Shown piece by piece: positions 18,134 through 25,608 of a DNA stretch of 64,000 bases (positions are counted from its first letter, which is position 1; every line of letters starts with the position of its first letter). The stretch comes from Paenibacillus macerans (GTDB lineage Bacteria; Bacillota; Bacilli; Paenibacillales; Paenibacillaceae), in NCBI RefSeq assembly GCF_900454495.1, contig NZ_UGSI01000001.1, forward strand, positions 3,348,001-3,412,000, read 5' to 3'. The notes below the pieces were generated by a model. That model saw nothing but the letters and a program-made list of their open reading frames with translations, was not told where the DNA came from and made no database searches. The position numbers and the translations under genes were made by a program.

Positions 18134-18328
18134 CTACTTCCCGTCCATAAAGTCTTCGGTTTTCGTTCTTGCTTTGCCAAGCAGGCTGCTTACGATTTCT
18201 TTCAGTTGCGAACGGAAGATCACGGCAATAATGACGATGACCGCGATAATTAAAATCATCTCAAGCATCCCCAAGCCGTCCTCGTCATGCAAAAAACCTT
18301 TAACTTCCTTGCCCATTGTCGTTAACAT
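18134..18328 (-). CDS. Flp-type pilin subunit
   Basis: A 64-aa protein with the layout of a Tad major pilin: a short basic leader (MLTTMGKEVKGFLHDED), the processing region GLGMLEMILI with Glu five residues after Gly, then a hydrophobic segment (IIAVIVIIAVIFRSQ) and a short amphipathic tail (KTEDFMDGK). It is the only pilin-sized gene in the cluster. TTTAAGGAGG precedes the ATG by about 9 nt. The TadV peptidase at 13691-14197 should cleave after the Gly. A repeat fragment sits immediately upstream, separating it from tadC. Confidence 0.88.
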   Translation of the reverse strand: MLTTMGKEVKGFLHDEDGLGMLEMILIIAVIVIIAVIFRSQLKEIVSSLLGKARTKTEDFMDGK

Positions 18329-18349
18329 CGGCCTTTTCCTCCTTAAATT

Positions 18350-18415
18350 TCAAAAATTCGATGCCGCATACACTCCATGTGTTCTTGCTTCGTGATCAAA
18401 AGACGACTGACTTTT
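18350..18415 (-). repeat. Short fragment of the 167-bp inverted-repeat family
   Basis: The 98 bp between tadC and the pilin gene contain GCTTCGTGATCAAAAG and CTTTTTGAAC, the terminal sequence shared with the element at 23044-23211. Most of the internal part is missing. The element lies inside the Tad operon, upstream of the pilin ribosome binding site, and could affect pilin expression. Confidence 0.6.
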
Positions 18416-18426
18416 TGAACTGCCTC

Positions 18427-19302
18427 TTAAAGGTCCATGATCATAAATGCGGGGGCGCCAACCAGCAGAAGGATCGCCATAAACATCAGCACCATGGGAA
18501 AAACCAGCTTTGACGAAGCCTGCTCCCCCAGCGTTTTGCTGACGGCCTTGCGCTTCTCCCATAACGAATGGGACAAGTCGCGCAGCGCCAGGGCAAAATC
18601 ATGACCCCCGCGGCGGTAATTCAGCAGCACGGCGGTGGTGAAGGCGGAAACCTCCTGAATCCCGCAGCGTTTGCTAAAGCCCTCCATCGACTGCTGGAAA
18701 GAATAGCCCCCTTCCCACTCCCGCAGCATTTGGAACAGCTCCCGGTAAAGGGGATGGGTCTCCTGCTCGCGCTTGCGTTCCAAACAGAGCTTGATCGCTT
18801 GCTGAACCGTTGAACCGGCCCCGACCAGAAGCACGATTTTGTTCAGCAGCTCGGGAAGCTCCAGAATAACGGCATACTCCCGCCGAACCACCTTGCGGTG
18901 CAGATCATGGATCAACGCTGCCGGAAGCAGCAAAGCTAACACCGCACCGAGCAGGAGCCCCGATGAATCGCCATTCATCAGCAGGGACAAGACGCACCCC
19001 AAAGTGAGCAGCAGCCAGCTGTAGGTGAGCGTTTCGGCGAGAAACAGCAGCGTAAACTCACCGCTGCGCCGGTCGCCGCAAATTTTTTGCACCGCCCGGT
19101 TCACTTTAAAGAATACGCCCGGAAACCGCCGGGACACCTTGATGCGCTCCAGCAAATACAGCATTGGCGGCGACAAACGCTGAAGCCTCAGCCCCTCCAT
19201 GATCAATTGGGTGTATCCGCTAAAGCGGCGGAAGGATATCCGGTATACCCATCCCCAGCCTCCCAGCAAAACCAGCAAGATCCCCCAAAGCATCAGGAAC
19301 AT
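18427..19302 (-). CDS. tadC: TadC-like inner-membrane platform protein
   Basis: A 291-aa protein with a type II secretion F (T2SSF) domain. An N-terminal helix (MLWGILLVLLGGWGWVY), two adjacent helices near residues 95-130 (LLLTLGCVLSLLMNG), the cytoplasmic domain (LLNKIVLLVGAGSTVQQAIKLC, FSKRCGIQEVSAFTTAVLLN) and a C-terminal helix (VFPMVLMFMAILLLVGAPAF) follow the family pattern. AAGGAGGG precedes the ATG by 9 nt. It lies 15 bp after tadB and forms the membrane platform with it. Confidence 0.9.
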   Translation of the reverse strand: MFLMLWGILLVLLGGWGWVYRISFRRFSGYTQLIMEGLRLQRLSPPMLYLLERIKVSRRFPGVFFKVNRAVQKICGDRRSGEFTLLFLAETLTYSWLLLTLGCVLSLLMNGDSSGLLLGAVLALLLPAALIHDLHRKVVRREYAVILELPELLNKIVLLVGAGSTVQQAIKLCLERKREQETHPLYRELFQMLREWEGGYSFQQSMEGFSKRCGIQEVSAFTTAVLLNYRRGGHDFALALRDLSHSLWEKRKAVSKTLGEQASSKLVFPMVLMFMAILLLVGAPAFMIMDL

Positions 19303-19317
19303 CCAGCAAAGCCCTCC

Positions 19318-20124
19318 TTAAACCCGGATATCGACGATTTTAAGCATCAGCCAGGAGCTCCCGGCAAAAACGAGCAGCGCGGCCGCCGAGATTAACAGCC
19401 CGACTCCGCTGTGCAGCGGCTGCATATAATCCGGCGAAGTCATTTCCATAAACAATAAAAACAGGATGGGAGCGGCAAGCATCGCCTTCGCTTCAAAGCG
19501 CTTTTGGGCAATCATGACGCTGATTTCCTGCCCGATCTCCAACTTCTCGCTAATCAGGGCCGAGGTCCGCCGGACAATGTCCACCAAATCCCCGCCGGAG
19601 CGTTTGCAGGTCGTAAACACGTCGGCAAAATTGCTGATATCCTCCATGCCGGCCCGGCGGCTGAAGTCCAGCAGCGCTTCCTCCACAGGCTGTCCGTACT
19701 CCATACGCGCGCAAATAATCCCAAGTTCCCTGATCAAATCGTTATCCCCGTCCGGGTACAGCAATTTCAAATCATCGATCGCTTCGCGAAATCCGTTTTC
19801 CACCGATCGGCCGGCGGCCAGCGATGAGGAGAGCGAATAAAGCGCCTGCTTGAAATGCAAGCTGAGATTCTCTCTTCGTTTCCGGAGCAAATGCCTGCTC
19901 CAGGGCTTCGGCACAAACAACGCGCCGGCGGACAACCCTAAAGCCAGCGGGATGGAATGAAAAAAAACGCAGCCGACGGCGAATAAAGCCGCACCGCCGA
20001 GCAGCATGCATAAAGCCTTCTGCCGCCCCGTCAAAACATACACACGGTAATCGGCAAGACCTTCGGAGCGGGCCCCGCCCGCTGCGTTTCTTTCCCCCGA
20101 AAAAACATCAGTCCGCCATGTCAT
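19318..20124 (-). CDS. tadB: TadB-like inner-membrane platform protein
   Basis: A 268-aa T2SSF-domain protein. Helices near residues 35-65 (LCMLLGGAALFAVGCVFF) and near the C-terminus flank the conserved cytoplasmic region (LSSSLAAGRSVENGFREAI, FSRRAGMEDISNFADVFTTC, GGDLVDIVRRTSALISEKLE). The ATG overlaps the tadA stop by 4 nt and has GGAGGAGGG in front. With TadC it forms the platform on which the ATPase acts. Length agrees with TadB proteins of Bacillota. Confidence 0.9.
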   Translation of the reverse strand: MTWRTDVFSGERNAAGGARSEGLADYRVYVLTGRQKALCMLLGGAALFAVGCVFFHSIPLALGLSAGALFVPKPWSRHLLRKRRENLSLHFKQALYSLSSSLAAGRSVENGFREAIDDLKLLYPDGDNDLIRELGIICARMEYGQPVEEALLDFSRRAGMEDISNFADVFTTCKRSGGDLVDIVRRTSALISEKLEIGQEISVMIAQKRFEAKAMLAAPILFLLFMEMTSPDYMQPLHSGVGLLISAAALLVFAGSSWLMLKIVDIRV

Positions 20125-21368
20125 GCGGTCCCTCCTCCTTCTGCCGGAGCCTCCGGCGGCATCCCCGCCATCCGCAGCTTGTCCGTATGCAAAAGCCCTG
20201 TTCCGGTACTTTTCAGCCGGCCGATGATTTTGCCTTCCCGCTCCCCTTCCTCCTGAAAGACAAACAGCGGCCGCAGCACCACCTCCCCTTTCATTAACCC
20301 CGCCACCTCGGAAATCTCCATCACCCGGCGCGAGCGGTCGCGCAGCCGGGACAAATGCACAAAAATGTCAATCGACGAGGCGATCTGCTGGCGGACCACG
20401 CCGATCGGCAAATCCGCGCCGCTGAGCACCATCGTTTCCAAGCGGCTGATCATATCCGCCGTACTGTTGGCGTGCCCGGTCGATAAGCTCCCGTCGTGAC
20501 CGGTGTTCATCGCCTGCAGCATATCAAGCGCTTCGCGGCCCCGGACCTCGCCGACGACGATCCGGTTGGGGCGCATCCGCAGCGACGAGCGGATCAGGTC
20601 GCGAATGGCGATTTCGCCTTTTCCTTCCGTGTTGGCATTGCGGGTCTCCAGCGACACCAGATTCGGCACGGTCACGATTTGCAGCTCGGCCGAATCCTCA
20701 ATGGTGATCACCCGCTCGTCCGGCGGGATGAACTGCGAGAGCGCATTTAAAAACGTCGTTTTGCCTGAACCGGTACCGCCGCTGATAAAAATGTTGTATC
20801 TGCTTCTGACGAGCTTCTGCAGCAGCAAAGCGGCCTCCTCGCTCAGCGATCCGATGGCGACCAGCTTCTCCATTGTCAGCGGCTGCGCCGGGAATTTCCG
20901 GATCGTCATGGTGGGGCCTTTCAGGGCGATCGGCGGCAGCACGATGTTTACCCGGGAGCCGTCGCGAAGCCGGGCGTCCACGATCGGCGAAGATTCATTG
21001 ACGACCCGGTTTACGCCGGAGACGATCGATTGGATAATGTCCTCCAGCCGCTCACGGGATTCAAAACGGACGGGAAGCCTTAGGACATGGCCTTCCTGCT
21101 CGACGAAGATCTCCTCGTGGCTGTTGATCATGATTTCCGTGATCGTCCGGTCTTCAACAAGCGGCTGCAGCACATCGAGACCGCGGAAAGAATCGTATAA
21201 CCGGCGAACCCATTTGCGCTTGTCGGAAGCCGTCAAATCGGCCAAACGGGCATCGTTCAGCACATACTCTTCAATGTACTCCAGCAGCTGCGCGTCGCTC
21301 ATTACCTTTGTGACATCGAGCCCCATGCGTATATCGCTGCGCAGCGCGGCGAATATTTCCTCCTTCAC
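20121..21368 (-). CDS. tadA: Tad secretion ATPase (CpaF/TadA)
   Basis: A 415-aa VirB11/GspE-type ATPase that powers pilus assembly. Walker A GGTGSGKTT, the Asp box region (ERVITIEDSAELQI), Walker B-like IVVGEVRGREALDML and the His box (NTGHDGSLSTGHAN) are all present. The N-terminal ~150 residues form the usual CpaF domain (ITEIMINSHEEIFVEQEG). A GTG at 21368 has GGGAGGGG at good spacing and follows the tadZ stop directly; the ATG at 21383 lacks a ribosome binding site. Confidence 0.95.
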   Translation of the reverse strand: MKEEIFAALRSDIRMGLDVTKVMSDAQLLEYIEEYVLNDARLADLTASDKRKWVRRLYDSFRGLDVLQPLVEDRTITEIMINSHEEIFVEQEGHVLRLPVRFESRERLEDIIQSIVSGVNRVVNESSPIVDARLRDGSRVNIVLPPIALKGPTMTIRKFPAQPLTMEKLVAIGSLSEEAALLLQKLVRSRYNIFISGGTGSGKTTFLNALSQFIPPDERVITIEDSAELQIVTVPNLVSLETRNANTEGKGEIAIRDLIRSSLRMRPNRIVVGEVRGREALDMLQAMNTGHDGSLSTGHANSTADMISRLETMVLSGADLPIGVVRQQIASSIDIFVHLSRLRDRSRRVMEISEVAGLMKGEVVLRPLFVFQEEGEREGKIIGRLKSTGTGLLHTDKLRMAGMPPEAPAEGGGTA

Positions 21369-21370
21369 CT

Positions 21371-22513
21371 TTACCCCTCCCATGCCGGGCTAGTTTCCGC
21401 ACCGCCCAAAAGCTCGCGGCACAACTTCAGCACATCCCGCTGAAACGCGGGGGAATACGGCAGTTCGCCCTGCCTGCTTCCCTGGCTCCAGGAAGGGACA
21501 AACGACAATGTCGCTTGAATCGAAAGCCCCGGCTTCGGCAATTCGGTTACGATATTTCCGGTGTACTTGTTCAGGACAAACCGCGTTTTGCCGAGCAATT
21601 CATGGTATAAAGCAGTCCGCGAGCGTTCCAGATGGGACAGCCAACCCCCCGTCTTCCGCATCACGCCCCATTCATCCGTGACAAGCCACACCAATTGATC
21701 CGCCCGCTCAAACACGCCTTCCGTTCTTCCGCCCGGATAGGAATCAGGATCAATAATGACCGCGTCATAAAGTCCGCTCCCCGCGATGTACTCGATAAGC
21801 CCGACAGCATCCTTTCGTTCCATTTCCAGCATTTCGTTGATATTCTCCAGCGGGCCGAACGTATCTCCCTGCAGTACCGGATGCCTGTAAGCATACATGG
21901 AAATCGGAAATTCCGGGGCCGCCCGTTTGTCGTCGGCAGCCTTAAGGTCATACAACAACCGGGCCAGTCCGGCCGTCTGCCCTTCCCTGAACGAGGGTCC
22001 GGCAAACAGGCTGCCGCTGCTTAACGTCTCGAGGTTCAAATAAAACACTTTACCTCCTTCCGCGGCCAGCTGCCGGGCGATGTTCAGCGCCACGGTCGTT
22101 TTGCCGCATCCGCCGACGCTGGAGTAAACCCCGATGACCGCCGCTTGGCCTTCCTCCGGCGCCTTCCCGGCTTTGCCGCCGCGAACATAGTCCAGCACCG
22201 TTTGCAGAAGCAGGTGGAGCGGCTGATATTTCTCCACGCAAGGTTTGCCGTCATTTGCGCTGCCTTCTTCGCCGAGAACGATCCATGAAATCCCCCGCTT
22301 GTCGGCCGCATCCATCGCTTCCCGAAAAACCGCTTCTCCCAGCACGGCGTCAACAAACCCGGCGGACTCCTCCAGGTATCTGTCCAGCGCCTCCTTGCGG
22401 CTGAACGCGGTCAAGATCAGATTGCGGTTGAACTCCCCGCTGCGGGCGTAATATAAAAAAGCTTCGATATACTGCTCATCCTGCACGGCAAGCACAAGCC
22501 GGATCGGCCCCAT
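21371..22513 (-). CDS. Pilus localisation ATPase-like protein (CpaE/TadZ)
   Basis: A 380-aa protein of the MinD/ParA-related TadZ/CpaE family and the first gene of the Tad operon. The N-terminal ~120 residues look like an atypical receiver domain (IRLVLAVQDEQYIEAFLYYA). A deviant P-loop is at about residues 133-140 (VGGCGKTT), followed by VFYLNLETLSSGSLFAG and DAVIIDPDSYPGG. TadZ proteins position the secretion machine at the membrane. GGAAGG lies before the ATG. Transcription must pass the leader terminator at 22541-22590. Confidence 0.88.
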   Translation of the reverse strand: MGPIRLVLAVQDEQYIEAFLYYARSGEFNRNLILTAFSRKEALDRYLEESAGFVDAVLGEAVFREAMDAADKRGISWIVLGEEGSANDGKPCVEKYQPLHLLLQTVLDYVRGGKAGKAPEEGQAAVIGVYSSVGGCGKTTVALNIARQLAAEGGKVFYLNLETLSSGSLFAGPSFREGQTAGLARLLYDLKAADDKRAAPEFPISMYAYRHPVLQGDTFGPLENINEMLEMERKDAVGLIEYIAGSGLYDAVIIDPDSYPGGRTEGVFERADQLVWLVTDEWGVMRKTGGWLSHLERSRTALYHELLGKTRFVLNKYTGNIVTELPKPGLSIQATLSFVPSWSQGSRQGELPYSPAFQRDVLKLCRELLGGAETSPAWEG

Positions 22514-22540
22514 AAGTCTTCACCTTCCTTTGGACGAAAA

Positions 22541-22590
22541 CAAAAAAGCACCGCCCAAAACCCGACACAAATCGGATCATGGACGGTGCT
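22541..22590 (-). terminator. Leader terminator upstream of the Tad operon
   Basis: On the minus strand AGCACCGTCC (22590-22581) pairs with GGGCGGTGCT (22556-22547) with one G-U pair. An inner stem (ATCCGA with TCGGGT) lengthens the hairpin, and TTTTTTG follows. It stands 28 bp before the tadZ start codon and downstream of a predicted promoter, which is the position of an attenuator rather than of an end-of-operon terminator. Confidence 0.7.
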
Positions 22591-22621
22591 ACCGTTCCCG
22601 TTATTCCTGAAATTTACTGTA

Positions 22622-22650
22622 AGAATATCACAGTTTTGGGTCCTCGGCAA
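22622..22650 (-). promoter_or_regulatory. Predicted promoter of the Tad operon
   Basis: On the minus strand TTGCCG (22650-22645) and TATTCT (22627-22622) are 17 bp apart. Transcription from here would give a leader of about 100 nt before tadZ, containing the hairpin at 22541-22590. Confidence 0.45.
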
Positions 22651-22660
22651 GTCCCAAATT

Positions 22661-22690
22661 AAAAGAAAAAAGCACGGGTTTCCCCGTGCC
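22661..22690 (-). terminator. Intrinsic terminator after the 92-aa gene
   Basis: On the minus strand GCACGGGG and CCCGTGC pair around a AAA loop and are followed by TTTTTTCTTTT, 17 bp beyond the stop codon at 22707. Confidence 0.85.
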
Positions 22691-22706
22691 CGCAAACTCT
22701 TAAAAA

Positions 22707-22985
22707 TTACTCCGACAAAAGCTTGTCAAGCCATTGTCCCTCATCGATCTGACGGTGAATTTCACCGGAAAACTTCTCCATGCACTGGCAAATAAAATCT
22801 TTGCGGCAGACCGGGCACGGCGTCTTTTGAAGCCGGTTGACGTTCGTTAACCGCCAGTTCGGATCGCGGTGGTAAAACACACGGCATTCCGTTCCATCGG
22901 CCAATTTGGCGATAAACTCGTATAATCCATCATTGTAGTTGCTTCCGGCCTTCGTCACGTTCACAACTTTCGGTCTGTAAGACAT
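22707..22985 (-). CDS. Small Cys-containing protein of unknown function
   Basis: A 92-aa soluble protein starting MSYRPKVVNVTKAGSNYNDG; GGGTGAT precedes the ATG at 22985. The centre holds CPVCRKDFICQC, four cysteines in a CxxC-x5-CxC pattern that could bind zinc, next to a basic stretch (DPNWRLTNVNRLQK). The C-terminus is acidic and helical (IHRQIDEGQWLDKLL). It has its own terminator and stands alone upstream of the Tad leader. Family not recognised; the cysteine pattern suggests a small metal-binding protein, possibly nucleic-acid binding. Confidence 0.65.
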   Translation of the reverse strand: MSYRPKVVNVTKAGSNYNDGLYEFIAKLADGTECRVFYHRDPNWRLTNVNRLQKTPCPVCRKDFICQCMEKFSGEIHRQIDEGQWLDKLLSE

Positions 22986-23043
22986 TCGATCACCCGTATT
23001 ATCAAATTTCATTCCGCTCCAGAGATACTCTCTTTTAGAGGTT

Positions 23044-23211
23044 GTTCAAAAAAACCGCTTTTGATCACGAAGTGAGTCAAGAAGTAGCTCGGCTTCGAAT
23101 CTTGAATTCAGCCGGGCCTTCCGGTGCTCACGTACCCAAAATGTACGCTCCGCTCCTGACGTCCCTAGCTTCATCCAACCTTCTCGGTGCTGAAAACCGG
23201 CCTTTTTGAAC
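23044..23211 (-). repeat. Inverted-repeat (MITE-like) element, 168 bp
   Basis: The 427-bp gap between the 92-aa gene and the lipoprotein gene holds no gene. Ends GTTCAAAAAAACCG (23044-23057) and CCGGCCTTTTTGAAC (23197-23211) are inverted repeats. The body, read on the minus strand, matches the elements at 35330-35496 and 36958-37124: GGTTTTCAGCACCGAGAAGG, GAGCGGAGCGTACATTTTGG, CACTTCGTGATCAAAAG. A central hairpin is formed by CGTAC and GTACG. No coding capacity is evident. Confidence 0.75.
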
Positions 23212-23367
23212 CCGCACTTTTAGTACTTAGACATATTAAATAATTTTCTCCGGCGTGTCAACTTAAAAAGGCGCTAAAAAAGCTTGTTTGGCATTATAAT
23301 TCCTGCATTTGGATAGGATGCGCAAAAAAAAGCGATTTCATTCTTCGCCAAGCCGTTTTTAAATAAA

Positions 23368-23407
23368 AAGCACCCCGCCTTCGTTTATTTTCAGAGCGGG
23401 GGGGCTT
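23368..23407 (-). terminator. Intrinsic terminator after lipoprotein gene
   Basis: On the minus strand AAGCCCCCCCGC and GCGGGGTGCTT pair with one mismatch and are followed by TTTATTT, just downstream of the stop codon at 23412. Confidence 0.75.
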
Positions 23408-23411
23408 GTCA

Positions 23412-24383
23412 TTATTCTTTGATCTCTTCAAAAGCGGCGTCGTACAGCCGGAACATCGTCTTGTAACCGGACTCGTCGATTTTGATGCCAACATCGAGCC
23501 GGCCGGTTATCTGCAGCGCCTCCGGCTTGTAGCGAAGGTTGACATCGTCCGGTACGAACACGATCATGATTTTGTTCCAATACGTCTCGTCCCCGTTGTC
23601 AAAAGGGCATTCCGCACCCGGCTCGGGAATGAGCAGAAACCAGTGGTTTTCAAACGACAGCACCTCGCCCATAAACCCCTTGATGGTGACCGTTGAACCG
23701 CTGAGATCCCAAAAGCGTTCGGAGGGCGTCGTCTGGTCGTCCCCGTCAAAAAACTCGGACCAGCCGATGGTCGTCACACCCGACTTTGCGCCCTTCGCTT
23801 TATCGGAAGCGGAAGTGCGGGCCGTTTCGCTTGCGGCGCCGGACGTTTCGACTTTCGGAGTCCCGTCTGAACCGGAGCTCTTGGGCGAAGCCGCCGCTGC
23901 GTGCTTGCCCGGCGCCTGGCTTTGCCCGGACTTCGCGGTGCCCGGCTTTTTGGAGTTTGAGGCGGAAGATAAGCCGTCGTCCGCGGACTCCGGCTTTTCG
24001 GCTTTTTTTTCTTCCCCCTTGCCCGATTCGCCCGCGCCCGCCGCAGACGCTGCCTCCCCCGGAGCTCCGGCGGCCGTGTCCGGCGCAGCCGCTTTATCCG
24101 GTGTGGCGGCGGCTTTCAGTTTGGAATCGGCCGTGCGCTCATTTCCCGGAGCGTCCCCGTCCTTCCGGACGGCCGGATTATTGTTTGAAGCCGGCTCCTG
24201 CTGCGGCTGTTCGCTCTCCGCCGTACCCGAGCTTTGCACCTCATAACTGAAGGCCGTCCCCGCCGACGCTGCGGTGCCGAACGATCCGGCTCCGCCCTCT
24301 AAGCTCTCATCCTTGCCGCAGGCTTGCAGCAGCAGCGCCGACAGCACGAACAGCAGGCACGGCAGGGATAATTTTTTTTTCAC
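23412..24383 (-). CDS. Lipoprotein with low-complexity linker
   Basis: A 323-aa lipoprotein starting VKKKLSLPCLLFVLSALLLQ (GTG at 24383, AGGAG 10 nt upstream); the lipobox Cys follows in LLLQAC-GK. Residues about 35-190 are a low-complexity linker of Ala, Ser, Gly, Glu, Pro and Lys. The C-terminal ~130 residues form a folded domain (TTIGWSEFFDGDDQTTPSER, WDLSGSTVTIKGFMGEVLSF, RLDVGIKIDESGYKTMFRLY) that resembles OB-like domains found beside MacB-type transporters. The longer frame to 24554 lacks a plausible start. It lies 20 bp after the ABC permease and is probably its extracellular partner. Confidence 0.8.
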   Translation of the reverse strand: MKKKLSLPCLLFVLSALLLQACGKDESLEGGAGSFGTAASAGTAFSYEVQSSGTAESEQPQQEPASNNNPAVRKDGDAPGNERTADSKLKAAATPDKAAAPDTAAGAPGEAASAAGAGESGKGEEKKAEKPESADDGLSSASNSKKPGTAKSGQSQAPGKHAAAASPKSSGSDGTPKVETSGAASETARTSASDKAKGAKSGVTTIGWSEFFDGDDQTTPSERFWDLSGSTVTIKGFMGEVLSFENHWFLLIPEPGAECPFDNGDETYWNKIMIVFVPDDVNLRYKPEALQITGRLDVGIKIDESGYKTMFRLYDAAFEEIKE

Positions 24384-24402
24384 GCTAGGCCATCTCCTCT
24401 CG

Positions 24403-25608
24403 TTACGCCCGAAATAAAGCGAGCGGGTCCATTCTGTACAGCCGGATCGCCGGCCCCAGCGAAGCCGCCAGCCCGATGATAAGCGTCCCCGCAGCAATAT
24501 ACGCCTGGTCCGGCGAACCGCGGAACGGTTCAATCTGAACCCCCCCGTAAGCAAACAGCGCGTCCTTCAAAACAAACCCGGCAATATGGCCGGCCAGGAT
24601 GCCAAGCACCAGCCCCGCGGCGGTGACGAGCAGCCCTTCCCCGATCATCGTCATCCAGACGTAAGCCTTCGACTTTCCCAGCAGGCGCAGCAGGCCGACA
24701 TCCTTCGTCCGTTCGCCGGCGGCGGCAATCAGGGACAGCAGGATCGAAATCGCCGCCAAAATAACGCATAGCCAGGTCAGGATTTCAACGATTTCCGCCC
24801 CGCGGTCCACCAGGTTGACGACGTCGGCAACGGCTTTGCTCGTATAGGCAACCTGCACTTGCCCCGTTTGCTCCAGAGCGTTTTTGAGCTGCTGCGCTCC
24901 CAGCAGCGTCGCCGGCTTAACCAGAATCGCCGTGATTTCCTCGTCAGCCTCCTGATGCACGGCCCAGGCATAATCGACCGTCGTGAAGACGGCGCGGTCA
25001 TCGGGCGTGTTGAGCCTGGGAAGAATCCCTTTTACCGTATACCTGAAGCTTCCGTGCCCATCGTGCTCGCCGTGCTCTTCCGACTCTTCCTCCAGGCGAT
25101 GGGCTCCCTCGATCAATCCGTGCGCTCCGGCAAATGTATCGCCCACTTGAAGGCCGAGCATGCTCGCCACATACGTCCCGACCACAACCTCGCCGGTTTT
25201 CCCGTAAAGCTCCCCGGCGGCTAAAGCACGATCCCCGTAACGGGTCAAAAAATAGGACGGCTCGATCCCGACGATCGGATACCCGTTGTAGTTGTCCCCC
25301 GCCGTCATCGCATACGCCGCGTCCACGCCCGGGTCCTGGCGGACCGTCTCCAGCGTTGCCAGCGGGATGTTGCCGGTCGGCGCTCCGATATGATAAAACG
25401 TGCTGAGCACAAGCTGCGTTTCGCTCCCCGCCGCCCCGACGACGATATCGAAAGGCCCGTAGCCTTTCTCGGCCCCCTGCTCCACGCTGTCCCGCGACAG
25501 CGAAAGCAGCACGGTAAAGGCCACGGTTGCCGCCACCGAAACGACGGTCAACAGCGAAAGAAACTTGCGGTGCCAAATATTGCGCAGCAAAATCTGAAAC
25601 AAACTCAT
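24403..25608 (-). CDS. MacB/FtsX-type ABC transporter permease
   Basis: A 401-aa permease with the FtsX topology: one N-terminal helix (FLSLLTVVSVAATVAFTVLL), a large extracellular domain (about residues 45-265, including GFDIVVGAAGSETQ-like MacB_PCD features such as PFDIVVGAAGSETQLVLS), then three C-terminal helices (CVILAAISILLSLIAAAGE, GLLVTAAGLVLGILAGHIAG, AAGTLIIGLAASLGPAIRLY). The cytoplasmic motif GERTKDVGLLRLLGKSKAYV is the family's ATPase contact. Start overlaps the ATPase stop by 4 nt. Mechanotransmission-type export or lipoprotein handling is expected; substrate unknown. Confidence 0.92.
   Translation of the reverse strand: MSLFQILLRNIWHRKFLSLLTVVSVAATVAFTVLLSLSRDSVEQGAEKGYGPFDIVVGAAGSETQLVLSTFYHIGAPTGNIPLATLETVRQDPGVDAAYAMTAGDNYNGYPIVGIEPSYFLTRYGDRALAAGELYGKTGEVVVGTYVASMLGLQVGDTFAGAHGLIEGAHRLEEESEEHGEHDGHGSFRYTVKGILPRLNTPDDRAVFTTVDYAWAVHQEADEEITAILVKPATLLGAQQLKNALEQTGQVQVAYTSKAVADVVNLVDRGAEIVEILTWLCVILAAISILLSLIAAAGERTKDVGLLRLLGKSKAYVWMTMIGEGLLVTAAGLVLGILAGHIAGFVLKDALFAYGGVQIEPFRGSPDQAYIAAGTLIIGLAASLGPAIRLYRMDPLALFRA

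Noticed and set aside
22541..22650. c-di-GMP riboswitch or T-box in the Tad leader
   Set aside because: The diagnostic cores (GEMM-I A-GG/GCAAACC pattern, T-box GGGTGGnACC followed by the standard antiterminator) were not found; only a terminator hairpin can be supported.
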